Of a DNA stretch of 64,000 bases, positions 25,082-38,505 are shown in pieces. This stretch comes from Halictus rubicundus (Eukaryota > Arthropoda > Insecta > Hymenoptera > Halictidae). The stretch is taken from positions 124,001 to 188,000 of the forward strand of contig NW_027488858.1 of the NCBI RefSeq assembly GCF_050948215.1. The letters are read 5' to 3'. The position numbers and the translations under genes are program-made. Below the pieces are notes generated by a model. That model made no database searches. It saw only the letters and a list, made by a program, of their open reading frames with translations, and was not told the DNA's origin. The first letter of the stretch is position 1. The number at the start of each line of letters is the position of its first letter.

Positions 25082-28000
25082 GTTTGGTGTTAGGATATAT
25101 ATTTTTAGAAACCGTCTATATTACAGTGATATCGCGTCGAAAATCGTCTAGGACCGATACGGAAAAAGTTTCCTCTTAGCGGAGGGACTTAGAAAAATTT
25201 ACGTCCAACGTCCGACGGAGTAGTACATCCGTCCATTATTTGCTAATAACTCGGTAAATAATAGTAGTAGCGAGTTTGGTGTTATGATATATATTGTTAG
25301 AAACCGTCTATATTACAGTGATATCACGTCGACAATCGCCTAGGACCGATACGGAAAAAGTTTCCTCTTAGCGGAGGGACTTAGAAAAATTTTCGTCCAA
25401 CGTCCGACGGAGTAGTACATCCGTCCATTATTTGCTTATAACTCGGTAAATAATAGTAGTAGCGAGTTTGGTGTTATGATATATATTGTTAGAAACCGTC
25501 TATATTACAGTGATATCACGTCGACAATCGTCTAGGACCGATACGGAAAAAGTTTCCTCGTAGCGGAGGGACTTAGAAAAATATTCGTCCAACGTCCGAC
25601 GGAGTAGTACACCCGTCCATTATTTGCTAATAACTCGGTAAATAATAGTAGTAGCGAGTTTGGTGTTATGATATATATTGTTAGAAACCGTCTATATTAC
25701 AGTGATATTACGTCGACAATTGCCTAGGACCGATACGGAAAAAGTTTCCTCTTAGCGGAGGGACTTAGAAAAATTTACGTCCAACGTCCGACGGAGTAGT
25801 ACATCCGTCCATTATTTGCTAATAACTCGGTAAATAATAGTAGTAGCGAGTTTGGTGTTATGATATATATTGTTAGAAACCGTCTATATTACAGTGATAT
25901 CGGGTCGAAAATCGTCTAGGACCGATACGGAAAAAGTTTCCTCTTAGCGGTGGGGTTTAGAAAATTGTTCGTCCAACGTCCGACGGAGTAGTACACCCGT
26001 CCATTATTTGCTAATAACTCGGTAAATAATAGTAGTAGCGAGTTTGGTGTTATGATATATATTGTTAGAAACCGTCTATATTACAGTGATATCACGTCGA
26101 CAATCGTCTAGGACCGATACGGAAAAAGTTTCCTCTTAGCGGTGGGGTTTAGAAAAGTGTTCGTCCAACGTCCGACGGAGTAGTACACCCGTCCATTATT
26201 TGCTAATAACTCGGTAAATAATAGTAGTAGCGAGGTTGGTGTTATGATATATATTGTTAGAAACCGTCTATATTACAGTGATATCGCGTCGAAAATCGTC
26301 TAGGACCGATACGGAAAAAGTTTCCTCTTAGCGGTGGGGCTTAGAAAAATGTTCGTCCAACATCCGACGGAGTAGTACATCCGTCCATTATTAGCTAATA
26401 ACTCGGTAAATAATAGTAGTAGCGAGTTTGGTGTTATGATATATATTGTTAGAAACCGTCTATATTACAGTGATATCACGTCGACAATCGTCTAGGACCG
26501 ATACGGAAAAAGTTTCCTCGTAGCGGAGGGACTTAGAAAAATTTCCAGAGTTTTGTCGACGGAGTAGTACACCCGTCCATTATTTGCTAATAACTCGGTA
26601 AATAATAGTAGTAGCGAGTTTGGTGTTATGATATATATTGTTAGAAACCGTCTATATTACAGTGATATCACGTCGACAATCGCCTAGGACCGATACGGAA
26701 AAAGTTTCCTCTTACCGGAGGGACTTAGAAAAATATTCGTCCAACGTCCGACGGAGTAGTACATCCGTCCATTATTTGCTAATAACTCGGTAAATAATAG
26801 TAGTAGCGAGTTTGGTGTTATGATATATATTGTTAGAAACCGTCTATATTACAGTGATATCACGTCGAAAATCGTCTAGGACCCATACGGAAAAAGTTTC
26901 CTCTTAGCGGTGGGGCTTAGAAAAATTTACGTCCAACGTCCGACGGAGTAGTACATCCGTCCATTATTTGCTAATAACTCGGTAAATAATAGTAGTAGCG
27001 AGTTTGGTGTTATGATATATATTGTTAGAAACCGTCTATATTACAGTGATATCACGTCGACAATCGTCTAGGACCGATACGGAAAAAGTTTCCTCGTAGC
27101 GGAGGGACTTAGAAAAATTTCCAGAGTTTTGTCGACGGAGTAGTACATCCGTCCATTATTTGCTAATAACTCGGTAAATAATAGTAGTAGCGAGTTTGGT
27201 GTTATGATATATATTGTTAGAAACCGTCTATATTACAGTGATATCACGTCGACAATCGTCTAGGACCGATACGGAAAAAGTTTCCTCTTAGCGGTGGGGT
27301 TTAGAAAAGTGTTCGTCCAACGTCCGACGGAGTAGTACACCCGTCCATTATTTGCTAATAACTCGGTAAATAATAGTAGTAGCGAGTTTGGTGTTATGAT
27401 ATATATTGTTAGAAACCGTCTATATTACAGTGATATCACGTCGAAAATCGTCTAGGACCGATACGGAAAAAGTTTCCTCTAAGCGGTGGGGCTTAGAAAA
27501 ATTTCCAGAGTTTTGTCGACGGAGTAGTACACCCGTCCATTATTTGCTAATAACTCGGTAAATAATAGTAGTAGCGAGTTTGGTGTTGTGATATATATTG
27601 TTAGAAACCGTCTATATTACAGTGATATCGCGTCGAAAATCGTCTAGGACCGATACGGAAAAAGTTTCCTCTTAGCGGTGGGGCTTAGAAAAATGTTCGT
27701 CCAACATCCGACGGAGTAGTACATCCGTCCATTATTAGCTAATAACTCGGTAAATAATAGTAGTAGCGAGTTTGGTGTTATGATATATATTGTTAGAAAC
27801 CGTCTATATTACAGTGATATCACGTCGAAAATCGTCTAGGACCGATACGGAAAAAGTTTCCTCTTAGCGGTGGGGCTTAGAAAAATTTCCAGAGTTTTGT
27901 CGACGGAGTAGTACACCCGTCCATTATTTGCTTATAACTCGGTAAATAATAGTAGTAGCGAGTTTGGTGTTAAGATATATATTGTTAGAAACCGTCTATA

Positions 28001-29153
28001 TTACAGTGATATCGCGTCGAAAATCGTCTAGGACCGATACGGAAAAAGTTTCCTCTTAGCGGTGGGACTTAGAAAAATTTACGTCCAACGTCCGACGGAG
28101 TAGTACATCCGTCCATTATTTGCTAATAACTCGGTAAATAATAGTAGTAGCGAGTTTGGTGTTATGATATATATTGTTAGAAACCGTCTATATTACAGTG
28201 ATATCACGTCGACAATCGTCTAGGACCGATACGGAAAAAGTTTCCTCGTAGCGGAGGGGCTTAGAAAAATTTCCAGAGTTTTGTCGACGGAGTAGTACAC
28301 CCGTCCATTATTTGCTAATAACTCGGTAAATAATAGTAGTAGCGAGTTTGGTGTTATGATATATATTGTTAGAAACCGTCTATATTACAGTGATATTACG
28401 TCGACAATTGCCTAGGACCGATACGGAAAAAGTTTCCTCTTAGCGGACGGACTTAGAAAAATTTACGTCCAACGTCCGACGGAGTAGTACATCCGTCCAT
28501 TATTTGCTAATAACTCGGTAAATAATAGTAGTAGCGAGTTTGGTGTTATGATATATATTGTTAGAAACCGTCTATATTACAGTGATATCACGTCGACAAT
28601 CGCCTAGGACCGATACGGAAAAAGTTTCCTCTTAGCGGAGGGACTTAGAAAAATTTTCGTCCAACGTCCGACGGAGTAGTACATCCGTCCATTATTTGCT
28701 TATAACTCGGTAAATAATAGTAGTAGCGAGTTTGGTGTTATGATATATATTGTTAGAAACCGTCTATATTACAGTGATATTACGTCGACAATTGCCTAGG
28801 ACCGATACGGAAAAAGTTTCCTCTTAGCGGAGGGACTTAGAAAAATTTACGTCCAACGTCCGACGGAGTAGTACATCCGTCCATTATTTGCTAATAACTC
28901 GGTAAATAATAGTAGTAGCGAGTTTGGTGTTATGATATATATTGTTAGAAACCGTCTATATTACAGTGATATCACGTCGACAATCGCCTAGGACCGATAC
29001 GGAAAAAGTTTCCTTGTTACGTGCTAGTGCTTTGTAACTAGGCCTGCGTAAGGGCGGATCTGTTCGCAATTTCGCTCGAGGAGGGACCAAAACGGAGCAA
29101 CGAAGGTTGAGGTAGATACTTAAGGTTTCTTGACACAACTGGTATTAACAATA

Positions 29154-29159
29154 TTTATT
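29154..29159 (-). terminator. Poly(A) signal AATAAA in LTR C2
   Basis: AATAAA on the LTR sense strand, 55 bases downstream of the small-protein stop and about 140 bases before the LTR end. The same arrangement is found in both LTRs of element C. Confidence 0.6.
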
Positions 29160-29213
29160 TACGTATAAAAATAACATCTGCTGACTCTTAATACTATCTT
29201 AAAATTAAAGTAT

Positions 29214-29531
29214 TTACAATATTTTCGAAGGGGGAGCAGGGAACAATTTACGTGAATAATATTTAATGCGGGGGTCTGATTCTACGGCTTTGCTAAAGTC
29301 TGGAACGCTCGTTAAAGGGAGTGAAATGGGGGTGAGCTTCCAGGTGGGAAGGGGGAGTGGCTCGATGGGTGGCGATGATGTTTCTTCTTTGGCGATGTCG
29401 TCTTCTTCTTCTGCTGGTCCTCCTGGACTTGATTGGAATAATAGCTTTTTGAGCTGATTGAGCTGATAGCGGCGTCCTCCGCGCCTGGTCTTCTTCTTCT
29501 TCGGATTCCGCGAGATTATGACACCGGTCAT
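29214..29531 (-). CDS. LTR-encoded small basic protein, C2 version (105 aa)
   Basis: Function unknown. The start is MTGVIISR, followed by four Lys and TRRGGRR with a LNQLKKLL stretch (residues about 10-31), an acidic linker, EPLPLPTWKL near residues 58-67, and a C-terminus rich in Tyr, Lys and Pro. Compared with the element C copy it is two residues shorter, and that length change falls in the acidic linker as a multiple of three bases, so the frame is kept. The conserved basic and Leu/Pro/Trp blocks also occur in the more distant LTR A protein. The stop lies 55 bases before a sense-strand AATAAA, so the ORF would sit at the 3' end of a genomic transcript ending in this LTR. Because this copy is in a solo LTR, its present expression is uncertain. 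Confidence 0.65.
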   Translation of the reverse strand: MTGVIISRNPKKKKTRRGGRRYQLNQLKKLLFQSSPGGPAEEEDDIAKEETSSPPIEPLPLPTWKLTPISLPLTSVPDFSKAVESDPRIKYYSRKLFPAPPSKIL

Positions 29532-29916
29532 TACTTGTATTTAATGAGAATAGCTAACTATGGGGGCAGCGTCTTCGTCTGCGTCCTCGTGCTAGTGACA
29601 CGCACCGAGAGCAAGATCGGGAGGCTGGGGTCGAGATGTCTAAGCGGTCGCTTGTAGAGATCTTTTCCGATTTCGGCTTTCGCCGCTAGGATACTTATAG
29701 GGGAGGTCGGATATTTTCAGCAGCGAGAAAGCTGGTCCTTGAGGGTGTATCTAAGAGGGGTCAATTTTTGTAGCGAGAAAGAATGTTGGGGCCTTGTCCA
29801 TCTATTTTCCCGAAAAGGAACTAAAAGGTACGGAGGGAGAAAAAGCAACAGTGGCTGTGAGAACGAGTAGGACGGAGCGCGATAAGGGTGAAAGAGATGG
29901 CGAGATTGTATGCTGA

Positions 29917-31070
29917 GCGGTTGCGAGAGTGAAAGCGCTAGCCTTGTATTCGGCTGTGCGTGCGAGCGAGGCGGTATCTGTTTAGAAAGAGACGGGAGAT
30001 GCAATGGGTGCGAGTGAGAGCGCACTGGCCATTGGTGTGAGTGCGAGAGCACTAGCGCTGAGAATCAACTAGTGCGAGTGAGAGGTTCTGGGCTACGAGT
30101 GCGAGAGAGATAGCGCTACTTCGTAGTTTCTCTCTGATTTCTGAGATGTCGCTGGTGTTTTAGGTAGGGCGTGATTGTCGGTAAGACGCTGAAGGTAAGT
30201 TCGCTGATATGATAATATGTAGGCGGTGGGTAACCGAGAGACGAACGGTAACATCTGTAATGTAGATATATTACTGGCAGTTGGTAATGTACGAGTTTGA
30301 AGTGTTTGTTGGACGCCACGCGAGGTGTAGCTTTAAGATATACATATATAAAAGAACGCAATATGAAATAAGTTGTTAATTATAAGAATGAAAGAACGTG
30401 TGTGTAATATATGTATATATGTATAAGAACGCATAAAATATATAAGAAAACGCATGATGTATGTAAAAGAACGCAATATATATATATATGTTTGATAAAT
30501 AATAATTATTATAATTATAGGGAACGCATAATAATGTAATATATATATATGTTGTTAAATAATAGCTTTTAGTACTTTAGATAATTGTAAATTAACGAAG
30601 GTAAGTGAAGATATAATCGTAATAGTGAGAGAATGATCGTCGTATATAATATATGTATTTTATGAATGAACGTATATGTATGTAATTTATGAATGGATAT
30701 TTACATGTGTGCGTACGTGTAGCGCGGGACTCTAGGTTGCGCGTGACATACGAGTGAGAACGCGTCGCAAGCTTCACGGGCGCGAGAGAGACGTACGTGA
30801 AAGCTTTATGAATGAAATTGTAACGGGATCGTTCCTGTGTGAATGACGCGTGGCAGGAACGCTCTTGTGAGGGGGACGCAAACCGGTTGTAGCTGCGGGT
30901 GCGAGAGAGAAAGCGATAGCCGCGTGTGCGAGTGAGAACGCGGTCCTATGCTGACCATGGGTGCGAGTGAGACGGAGTTACTATGGTAGACTCTGCGCGT
31001 GCGAGAGAGAGGTACTATGTGTTGGTGCGAGAGAGACAGAGCTCTTGGGGTCAGCGGCATGCGAGTGGTG
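29917..31070 (-). repeat. TCTC(A/T)CTCGCAC motif clusters in LTR C2
   Basis: Two clusters (about 29917-30117 and 30748-31070) contain many degenerate copies of a motif read on the sense strand as TCTC(A/T)CTCGCAC. On the plus strand the copies look like GTGCGAGAGAGA or GTGCGAGTGAGA. An AT-rich segment lies between the clusters. The peptides predicted across these stretches (Ser/His/Pro/Leu-rich) are translations of the repeat, not supported genes. Confidence 0.7.
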
Positions 31071-31176
31071 GGGGTTAGCCGCGTTCAGCGTCAGGCAGGA
31101 GCGTCGGAAGTGCGGTTTCTGTGCGGCTTGCGGCGACTCGTTGCGTTTCCTGCATGAAATGCACGGGAACGTGACA

Positions 31177-34100
31177 TCCTCTTAGCGGAGGGACTTAGAA
31201 AAATGTTCGTCCAACGTCCGACGAAGTAGTACATCCGTCCATTATTTGCTAATAACTCAGTAAATAATAGTAGTAGCGAGTTTGGTGTTATGATATATAT
31301 TGTTAGAAACCGTCTATATTACAGTGATATCACGTCGACAATCGTCTAGGACCGATACGGAAAAAGTTTCCTCTTAGCGGTGGGGTTTAGAAAAGTGTTC
31401 GTCCAACGTCCGACGGAGTAGTACACCCGTCCATTATTTGCTAATAACTCGGTAAATAATAGTAGTAGCGAGTTTGGTGTTATGATATATATTGTTAGAA
31501 ACCGTCTATATTACAGTGATATCACGTCGAAAATCGTCTAGGACCGATACGGACAAAGTTTCCTCTAAGCGGTGGGACTTAGAAAAATTTCCAGAGTTTT
31601 GTCGACGGAGTAGTACACCCGTCCATTATTTGCTAATAACTCGGTAAATAATAGTAGTAGCGAGTTTGGTGTTGTGATATATATTGTTAGAAACCGTCTA
31701 TATTACAGTGATATCGCGTCGAAAATCGTCTAGGACCGATACGGAAAAAGTTTCCTCTTAGCGGTGGGGCTTAGAAAAATGTTCGTCCAACATCCGACGG
31801 AGTAGTACATCCGTCCATTATTAGCTAATAACTCGGTAAATAATAGTAGTAGCGAGTTTGGTGTTATGATATATATTGTTAGAAACCGTCTATATTACAG
31901 TGATATCACGTCGAAAATCGTCTAGGACCGATACGGAAAAAGTTTCCTCTTAGCGGTGGGGCTTAGAAAAATTTCCAGAGTTTTGTCGACGGAGTAGTAC
32001 ACCCGTCCATTATTTGCTTATAACTCGGTAAATAATAGTAGTAGCGAGTTTGGTGTTATGATATATATTGTTAGAAACCGTCTATATTACAGTGATATCG
32101 CGTCGAAAATCGTCTAGGACCGATACGGAAAAAGTTTCCTCTTAGCGGTGGGACTTAGAAAAATTTACGTCCAACGTCCGACGGAGTAGTACATCCGTCC
32201 ATTATTTGCTAATAACTCGGTAAATAATAGTAGTAGCGAGTTTGGTGTTATGATATATATTGTTAGAAACCGTCTATATTACAGTGATATCACGTCGACA
32301 ATCGTCTAGGACCGATACGGAAAAAGTTTCCTCGTAGCGGAGGGGCTTAGAAAAATTTCCAGAGTTTTGTCGACGGAGTAGTACACCCGTCCATTATTTG
32401 CTAATAACTCGGTAAATAATAGTAGTAGCGAGTTTGGTGTTATGATATATATTGTTAGAAACCGTCTATATTACAGTGATATCACGTCGACAATCGCCTA
32501 GGACCGATACGGAAAAAGTTTCCTCTTAGCGGAGGGACTTAGAAAAATTTTCGTCCAACGTCCGACGGAGTAGTACATCCGTCCATTATTTGCTTATAAC
32601 TCGGTAAATAATAGTAGTAGCGAGTTTGGTGTTATGATATATATTGTTAGAAACCGTCTATATTACAGGGATATTACGTCGACAATTGCCTAGGACCGAT
32701 ACGGAAAAAGTTTCCTCTTAGCGGTGGGGCTTAGAAAAGTGTTCGTCCAACGTCCGACGGAGTAGTACATCCGTCCATTATTTGCTAATAACTCGGTAAA
32801 TAATAGTAGTAGCGAGTTTGGTGTTATGATATATATTGTTAGAAACCGTCTATATTACAGTGATATCACGTCGAAAATCGTCTAGGACCGATACGGAAAA
32901 AGTTTCCTCTTAGCGGTGGGGCTTAGAAAAATTTCCAGAGTTTTGTCGACGGAGTAGTACACCCGTCCATTATTTGCTAATAACTCGGTAAATAATAGTA
33001 GTAGCGAGTTTGGTGTTGTGATATATATTGTTAGAAACCGTCTATATTACAGTGATATCGCGTCGAAGATCGTCTAGGACCGATACGGAAAAAGTTTCCT
33101 CTTAGCGGTGGGGCTTAGAAAAATGTTCGTCCAACATCCGACGGAGTAGTACATCCGTCCATTATTAGCTAATAACTCGGTAAATAATAGTAGTAGCGAG
33201 TTTGGTGTTATGATATATATTGTTAGAAACCGCCTATATTACAGTGATATCGGGTCGAAAATCGTCTAGGACCGATACGGAAAAAGTTTCCTCTTAGCGG
33301 TGGGGTTTAGAAAAGTGTTCGTCCAACGTCCGACGGAGTAGTACACCCGTCCATTATTTGCTAATAACTCGGTAAATAATAGTAGTAGCGAGTTTGGTGT
33401 TATGATATATATTGTTAGAAACCGTCTATATTACAGTGATATCACGTCGACAATCGCCTAGGACCGATACGGAAAAAGTTTCCTCTTAGCGGAGGGACTT
33501 AGAAAAATTTTCGTCCAACGTCCGACGGAGTAGTACATCCGTCCATTATTTGCTTATAACTCGGTAAATAATAGTAGTAGCGAGTTTGGTGTTATGATAT
33601 ATATTGTTAGAAACCGTCTATATTACAGGGATATTACGTCGACAATTGCCTAGGACCGATACGGAAAAAGTTTCCTCTTAGCGGTGGGGCTTAGAAAAGT
33701 GTTCGTCCAACGTCCGACGGAGTAGTACATCCGTCCATTATTTGCTAATAACTCGGTAAATAATAGTAGTAGCGAGTTTGGTGTTATGATATATATTGTT
33801 AGAAACCGTCTATATTACAGTGATATCACGTCGAAAATCGTCTAGGACCGATACGGAAAAAGTTTCCTCTTAGCGGTGGGGCTTAGAAAAATTTCCAGAG
33901 TTTTGTCGACGGAGTAGTACACCCGTCCATTATTTGCTAATAACTCGGTAAATAATAGTAGTAGCGAGTTTGGTGTTGTGATATATATTGTTAGAAACCG
34001 TCTATATTACAGTGATATCGCGTCGAAGATCGTCTAGGACCGATACGGAAAAAGTTTCCTCTTAGCGGTGGGGCTTAGAAAAATGTTCGTCCAACATCCG

Positions 34101-36051
34101 ACGGAGTAGTACATCCGTCCATTATTAGCTAATAACTCGGTAAATAATAGTAGTAGCGAGTTTGGTGTTATGATATATATTGTTAGAAACCGCCTATATT
34201 ACAGTGATATCGGGTCGAAAATCGTCTAGGACCGATACGGAAAAAGTTTCCTCTTAGCGGTGGGGTTTAGAAAAATTTTCGTCCAACGTCCGACGGAGTA
34301 GTACATCCGTCCATTATTTGCTTATAACTCGGTAAATAATAGTAGTAGCGAGTTTGGTGTTATGATATATATTGTTAGAAACCGTCTATATTACAGTGAT
34401 ATTACGTCGACAATTGCCTAGGACCGATACGGAAAAAGTTTCCTCTTAGCGGTGGGGCTTAGAAAAGTGTTCGTCCAACGTCCGACGGAGTAGTACATCC
34501 GTCCATTATTTGCTAATAACTCGGTAAATAATAGTAGTAGCGAGTTTGGTGTTATGATATATATTGTTAGAAACCGTCTATATTACAGTGATATCACGTC
34601 GAAAATCGTCTAGGACCGATACGGAAAAAGTTTCCTCTTAGCGGTGGGGCTTAGAAAAATTTCCAGAGTTTTGTCGACGGAGTAGTACACCCGTCCATTA
34701 TTTGCTAATAACTCGGTAAATAATAGTAGTAGCGAGTTTGGTGTTATGATATATATTGTTAGAAACCGTCTATATTACAGTGATATTACGTCGACAATTG
34801 CCTAGGACCGATACGGAAAAAGTTTCCTCTTAGCGGTGGGGCTTAGAAAAGTGTTCGTCCAACGTCCGACGGAGTAGTACATCCGTCCATTATTTGCTAA
34901 TAACTCGGTAAATAATAGTAGTAGCGAGTTTGGTGTTATGATATATATTGTTAGAAACCGTCTATATTACAGTGATATCACGTCGAAAATCGTCTAGGAC
35001 CGATACGGAAAAAGTTTCCTCTTAGCGGTGGGGCTTAGAAAAATTTCCAGAGTTTTGTCGACGGAGTAGTACACCCGTCCATTATTTGCTAATAACTCGG
35101 TAAATAATAGTAGTAGCGAGTTTGGTGTTATGATATATATTGTCAGAAACCGTCTATATTACAGTGATATCACGTCGACAATCGTCTAGGACCGATACGG
35201 AAAAATTTTCCTCTTAGCGGTGGGACTTAGAAAAATTTCCAGAGTTTTGTCGACGGAGTAGTACACCCGTCCATTATTTGCTAATAACTCGGTAAATAAT
35301 AGTAGTAGCGAGTTTGGTGTTATGATATATATTGTTAGAAACCGTCTATATTACAGTGATATCACGTCGACAATCGCCTAGGACCGATACGGAAAAAGTT
35401 TCCTCTTAGCGGAGGGACTTAGAAAAATTTTCGTCCAACGTCCGACGGAGTAGTACATCCGTCCATTATTTGCTTATAACTCGGTAAATAATAGTAGTAG
35501 CGAGTTTGGTGTTATGATATATATTGTTAGAAACCGTCTATATTACAGTGATATTACGTCGACAATTGCCTAGGACCGATACGGAAAAAGTTTCCTCTTA
35601 GCGGTGGGGCTTAGAAAAGTGTTCGTCCAACGTCCGACGGAGTAGTACATCCGTCCATTATTTGCTAATAACTCGGTAAATAATAGTAGTAGCGAGTTTG
35701 GTGTTATGATATATATTGTTAGAAACCGTCTATATTACAGTGATATCACGTCGAAAATCGTCTAGGACCGATACGTGAAAAGTTTCCTCTTAGCGGTGGG
35801 GCTTAGAAAAATGTTCGTCCAACGTCCGACGGAGTAGTACATCCGTCCATTATTAGCTAATAACTCGGTAAATAATAGTAGTAGCGAGTTTGGTGTTATG
35901 ATATATATTGTTAGAAACCGTCTATATTACAGTGATATCGGGTCGAAAATCGTCTAGGACCGATACGGAAAAAGTTTCCTCTTAGCGGTGGGACTTAGAA
36001 AAATTTACGTCCAACGTCCGACGGAGTAGTACATCCGTCCATTATTTGCTA
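31177..36051. repeat. 192-bp satellite array, segment 3
   Basis: In-phase continuation after solo LTR C2. Complete monomers run from 31280, 24 of them to 35887, and the next is interrupted at 36051 by element B. It includes a clear five-monomer (960-bp) tandem duplication. No gene is seen. Confidence 0.97.
32432..34270. repeat. Five-monomer (960-bp) tandem duplication
   Basis: Units starting at 32432 and 33392 match over nearly five monomers. Diagnostic pairs are ATTACAGGGATATT, GTCGAAGATCG and AAACCGCCTATATT, each separated by 960 bp. Agreement stops within the last monomer, near 34270. Confidence 0.85.
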
Positions 36052-37792
36052 TGTAACGTCGTCCCTTTTTCGCCGCGTGTTAGGACGGGAATCGGGGACG
36101 ACTCCGGGAATTTATAGGCTCGTAGGCCGGGCCGCGCTCGGCCGTGGCGATGCACGGTCCTCCCGGTACAAAGCGATCTCGGAAATTTCCCCGGAAAATA
36201 ACGCACGACGAAATTACGTTACATGAGCCTTCTGCTCGGGCGCCAGGCACCGGAAAGGTGCCACGCGAAATCCGCGGAGGGAATCTCCGAGATGCGCGGA
36301 ACGACGGAAAACGCGAAAGGGCCAATGGTTCGGACACGGGATAACGGGGGCAGCCCTCACGGCAGGGCGGATCGCGCAGGTTGTAATAACGAGAGATGAC
36401 GTCGGCTCTATTAGGTCTTTTATTATAAAATCGGGTCGTTTACAAGCACCCGGCCACGTGGCCGCACCCGAGAGCCCGCGCTCTTTGTACAATTATTGCG
36501 AGAAGGTGGAAGACTCGCCGCGCGTGGTCATTCGTTAAAACGTGATTCTCCGCACGAGTACGGTTATACGGTACAGTATTCCGTCCGTCGGAACGGAATC
36601 TCGCGGCACGCTGGTGGTCGGCGCGATAACAAGGGGACTGTCGCGGTTTTCTCGCACGGACATACGGAACGCATACACGATGTTCGGAACGGCGCAGATG
36701 TAATTACGCGGTACGATCGATCCCTTTTCCAATTACGACTGGGACGGATTCCCCCGAGGAAGACGTCGCGAAGGGCCTTTTACCGGTTGTCTCAAAACGC
36801 CGACGGTTCGGCGTGAGGGATATCGCTCGAGACGGTGGCCCGTCTCGGCGCGCGAAACCTGGAGAACGCGACGGGGAACACCCGCCTCGCTCCCCCGCGA
36901 AATCTTCGAACCAACTCGCGAGAATAAAACGCCCCAAGAAGGGTCGGACAGAAGGACCACTGCGCGGACTTACCGTTTCCGTAGTTCGGGATTGGGACGG
37001 TCAATTCAGAAGTCTCTAATTCTCCGGATTATTGCCCCTCGTCCAAAAGCTCCTAGTCCGGAACGTTGGCGAAATCTCGTGATCGGATGGCCGGAAACAC
37101 GGGCGTTTTGGGAACACGGAACACGCGGGGCGCGAGCGTTTATCGTCGGAACGCGAGACTCGGAACTTCGTAACGTGACGTATTCAAGCGGGAGGTACCA
37201 CGACAGTGATCCTTCGGAATTCGTAGTTCGGTCGCGAGGACTAGGTATCCCCACTCCTCGTCCTAGTGCCGATTTTTCCCTAATGGCGCGCGCCTCTCGC
37301 GAGTTTCCGGGAGCACAGGATCGTATACTCGAGGAATACGCGGGCCCCGAACCCTCTTGGGAAATTCTTTCCCGAATCGCGAAAGGAGGCAGATTCGCGA
37401 TCTGCACCGATGGGTCCGCTTACACCACCCTCGCCGGGACCCCTTTCAAGTGGCTGAGGTGAGGCGGCGGCAGGACCGCGACAAAATGTCTGGATGTTCG
37501 GTGAGGGGGGTCCTCGTCCTGCAGCTCGCCTCTCGGTGTCTCGTCCCATCCGAAGAAGTTACCGGTACCGGGTTTCCTGGTCCTCCTGGGTCGCCATCGT
37601 CGAGTATTCCTGCGAATGTGCCATACTCGGCGCGCGGAAATTCGTTATTTTGTATCCCGGGGTGATTTTGTACTTCCTCGGGGAGCACCTCCTGCCCTTT
37701 CGAACAGTCGTAATTGGCGCCAACGGCAGCCCGGTCCCTTCGCCGTTCGCGGAAATACGAAGAAGTGACGTCGCCAAAATTGCAACGTCACA
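36052..37792 (-). repeat. Element B 3' LTR (1,741 bp)
   Basis: Minus-strand ends are TGTGACGTTGC and GACGTTACA. Sense-strand AATAAA is at 36419-36424, which suggests R ends near 36400 and U5 is the remaining 350 bp. The interior is GC- and CpG-rich with many overlapping open frames on both strands. The longest are plus 36992-37462 and minus 37006-37407, and none has support beyond being open. A donor-like GTAAGT is at 36968-36973. Confidence 0.92.
36419..36424 (-). terminator. Poly(A) signal AATAAA in element B 3' LTR
   Basis: AATAAA on the sense strand within TTTTATAATAAAAG, about 370 bp before the LTR end. It is the only sense-strand match I noted in this LTR. Confidence 0.5.
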
Positions 37793-37794
37793 AC

Positions 37795-37809
37795 TCCCCC
37801 CCCCCCCTT
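37795..37809 (-). promoter_or_regulatory. Element B polypurine tract
   Basis: The minus strand reads AA, twelve G, then AG, and is followed by T and the 3' LTR start TGTGACG. This is the expected plus-strand priming site. A short G+C hairpin (CCGGG, ACTG, CCCGG at 37818-37831) lies just upstream in the sense direction. Confidence 0.85.
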
Positions 37810-38505
37810 AAAGTGGACCGGGACTGCCCGGTGGTCCGCGCCCTGATCCCCCTGCTCAGCTGGTTCGGAGGTATCTCCCTTCGGGAGTCTTTCTCTTACA
37901 GTACTGGGAACCCTTACCGATGGACGAATAATCCCAATCGACAAAACGAACATGCACGGGGTGGCCTATTTACGGATCTCGGACGGGAGGTATTATTCGC
38001 GTCTTGTGAGTGGGACGGAAGCCAGAGGTGATTAAATGAATGGTGATACTGTTTGAAAAATATGCTCTTTTATTATAATCTTATTTTCTATTTTTCTGTC
38101 TCGTGCCCCCCGTTTCCTGTCCTTACACCCTGGCCAACGTTGGCCCCGGAATCGTCGCCACACGGTTTTTTTTCTTTTTTTTTTTTGATTTTTCCTCGGT
38201 TAGGGGGGCACGGACGGGATAAGCTACGTAACGTTCCGAAGTCGAGTTCCGAACGGCGGAACCGAAATTAACGTAACAAAAAAACAAATTTTTCTCCAAA
38301 ATGTTACCGTAGTATAATTATTTAAGTGGGGCGCTTCCCCTCAAAGGGAGAACGAAATACTTCCGTAAGTTGGTTATTTTAAGTGGGGCGCTTCCCCTAA
38401 AATACTTCGAGAGGGAAAAAAAACTTGAAAAAGAAGAAAAAAATATACTTCGGGATAGTCGGGAATCATGGGGGGGGTCCGCAATCTTGTCGCCGCGTAA
38501 TTCCG
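37810..38505 (-). other. Element B 3' untranslated region
   Basis: About 700 bp between ORF3 and the polypurine tract with no convincing sense gene. It holds a 20-bp direct repeat beginning TTAAGTGGGGCGCTTCCCCT at 38322 and 38379 (57 bp apart), each copy with a small GGGG/CCCC dyad. A sense-strand A-rich purine run around 38165-38195 could act as a secondary polypurine tract. Confidence 0.6.

Larger units (their letters stand above)
11346..29014. repeat. 192-bp satellite array, segment 2
   Basis: The array resumes after solo LTR A in the same phase. The monomer split at 9692 ends at 11449, and 91 complete monomers then run from 11450 to 28921. The monomer beginning at 28922 is cut by the next insertion. 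This segment is rich in multi-monomer duplications, visible through private variants such as TTATCAT, TTAGGAT and GGACCCATACGG. No coding capacity is seen. Confidence 0.97.
29015..31176 (-). mobile_element. Solo LTR 'C2', close relative of the element C LTR
   Basis: A 2,162-bp insertion with target duplication TCCT (29011-29014 and 31177-31180). On the minus strand it begins TGTCACGTT and ends GCACGTAACA. It aligns along its full length to the 2,175-bp LTRs of element C, with scattered substitutions and small indels, and has no internal retroviral region. It contains the small-protein ORF at 29214-29531, AATAAA on the sense strand at 29154-29159, TCTC(A/T)CTCGCAC clusters, and an AT-rich segment around 30300-30700 with repeated AAGAACGCA-type motifs. 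Divergence from element C shows it is an older or separate insertion. Confidence 0.93.

Noticed and set aside
36992..37462. 156-aa plus-strand frame in element B LTR (also at 45596-46066)
   Set aside because: It is antisense to the element, in CpG-rich sequence where all frames are long, with no recognisable domain. The two copies are identical only because the LTRs are.
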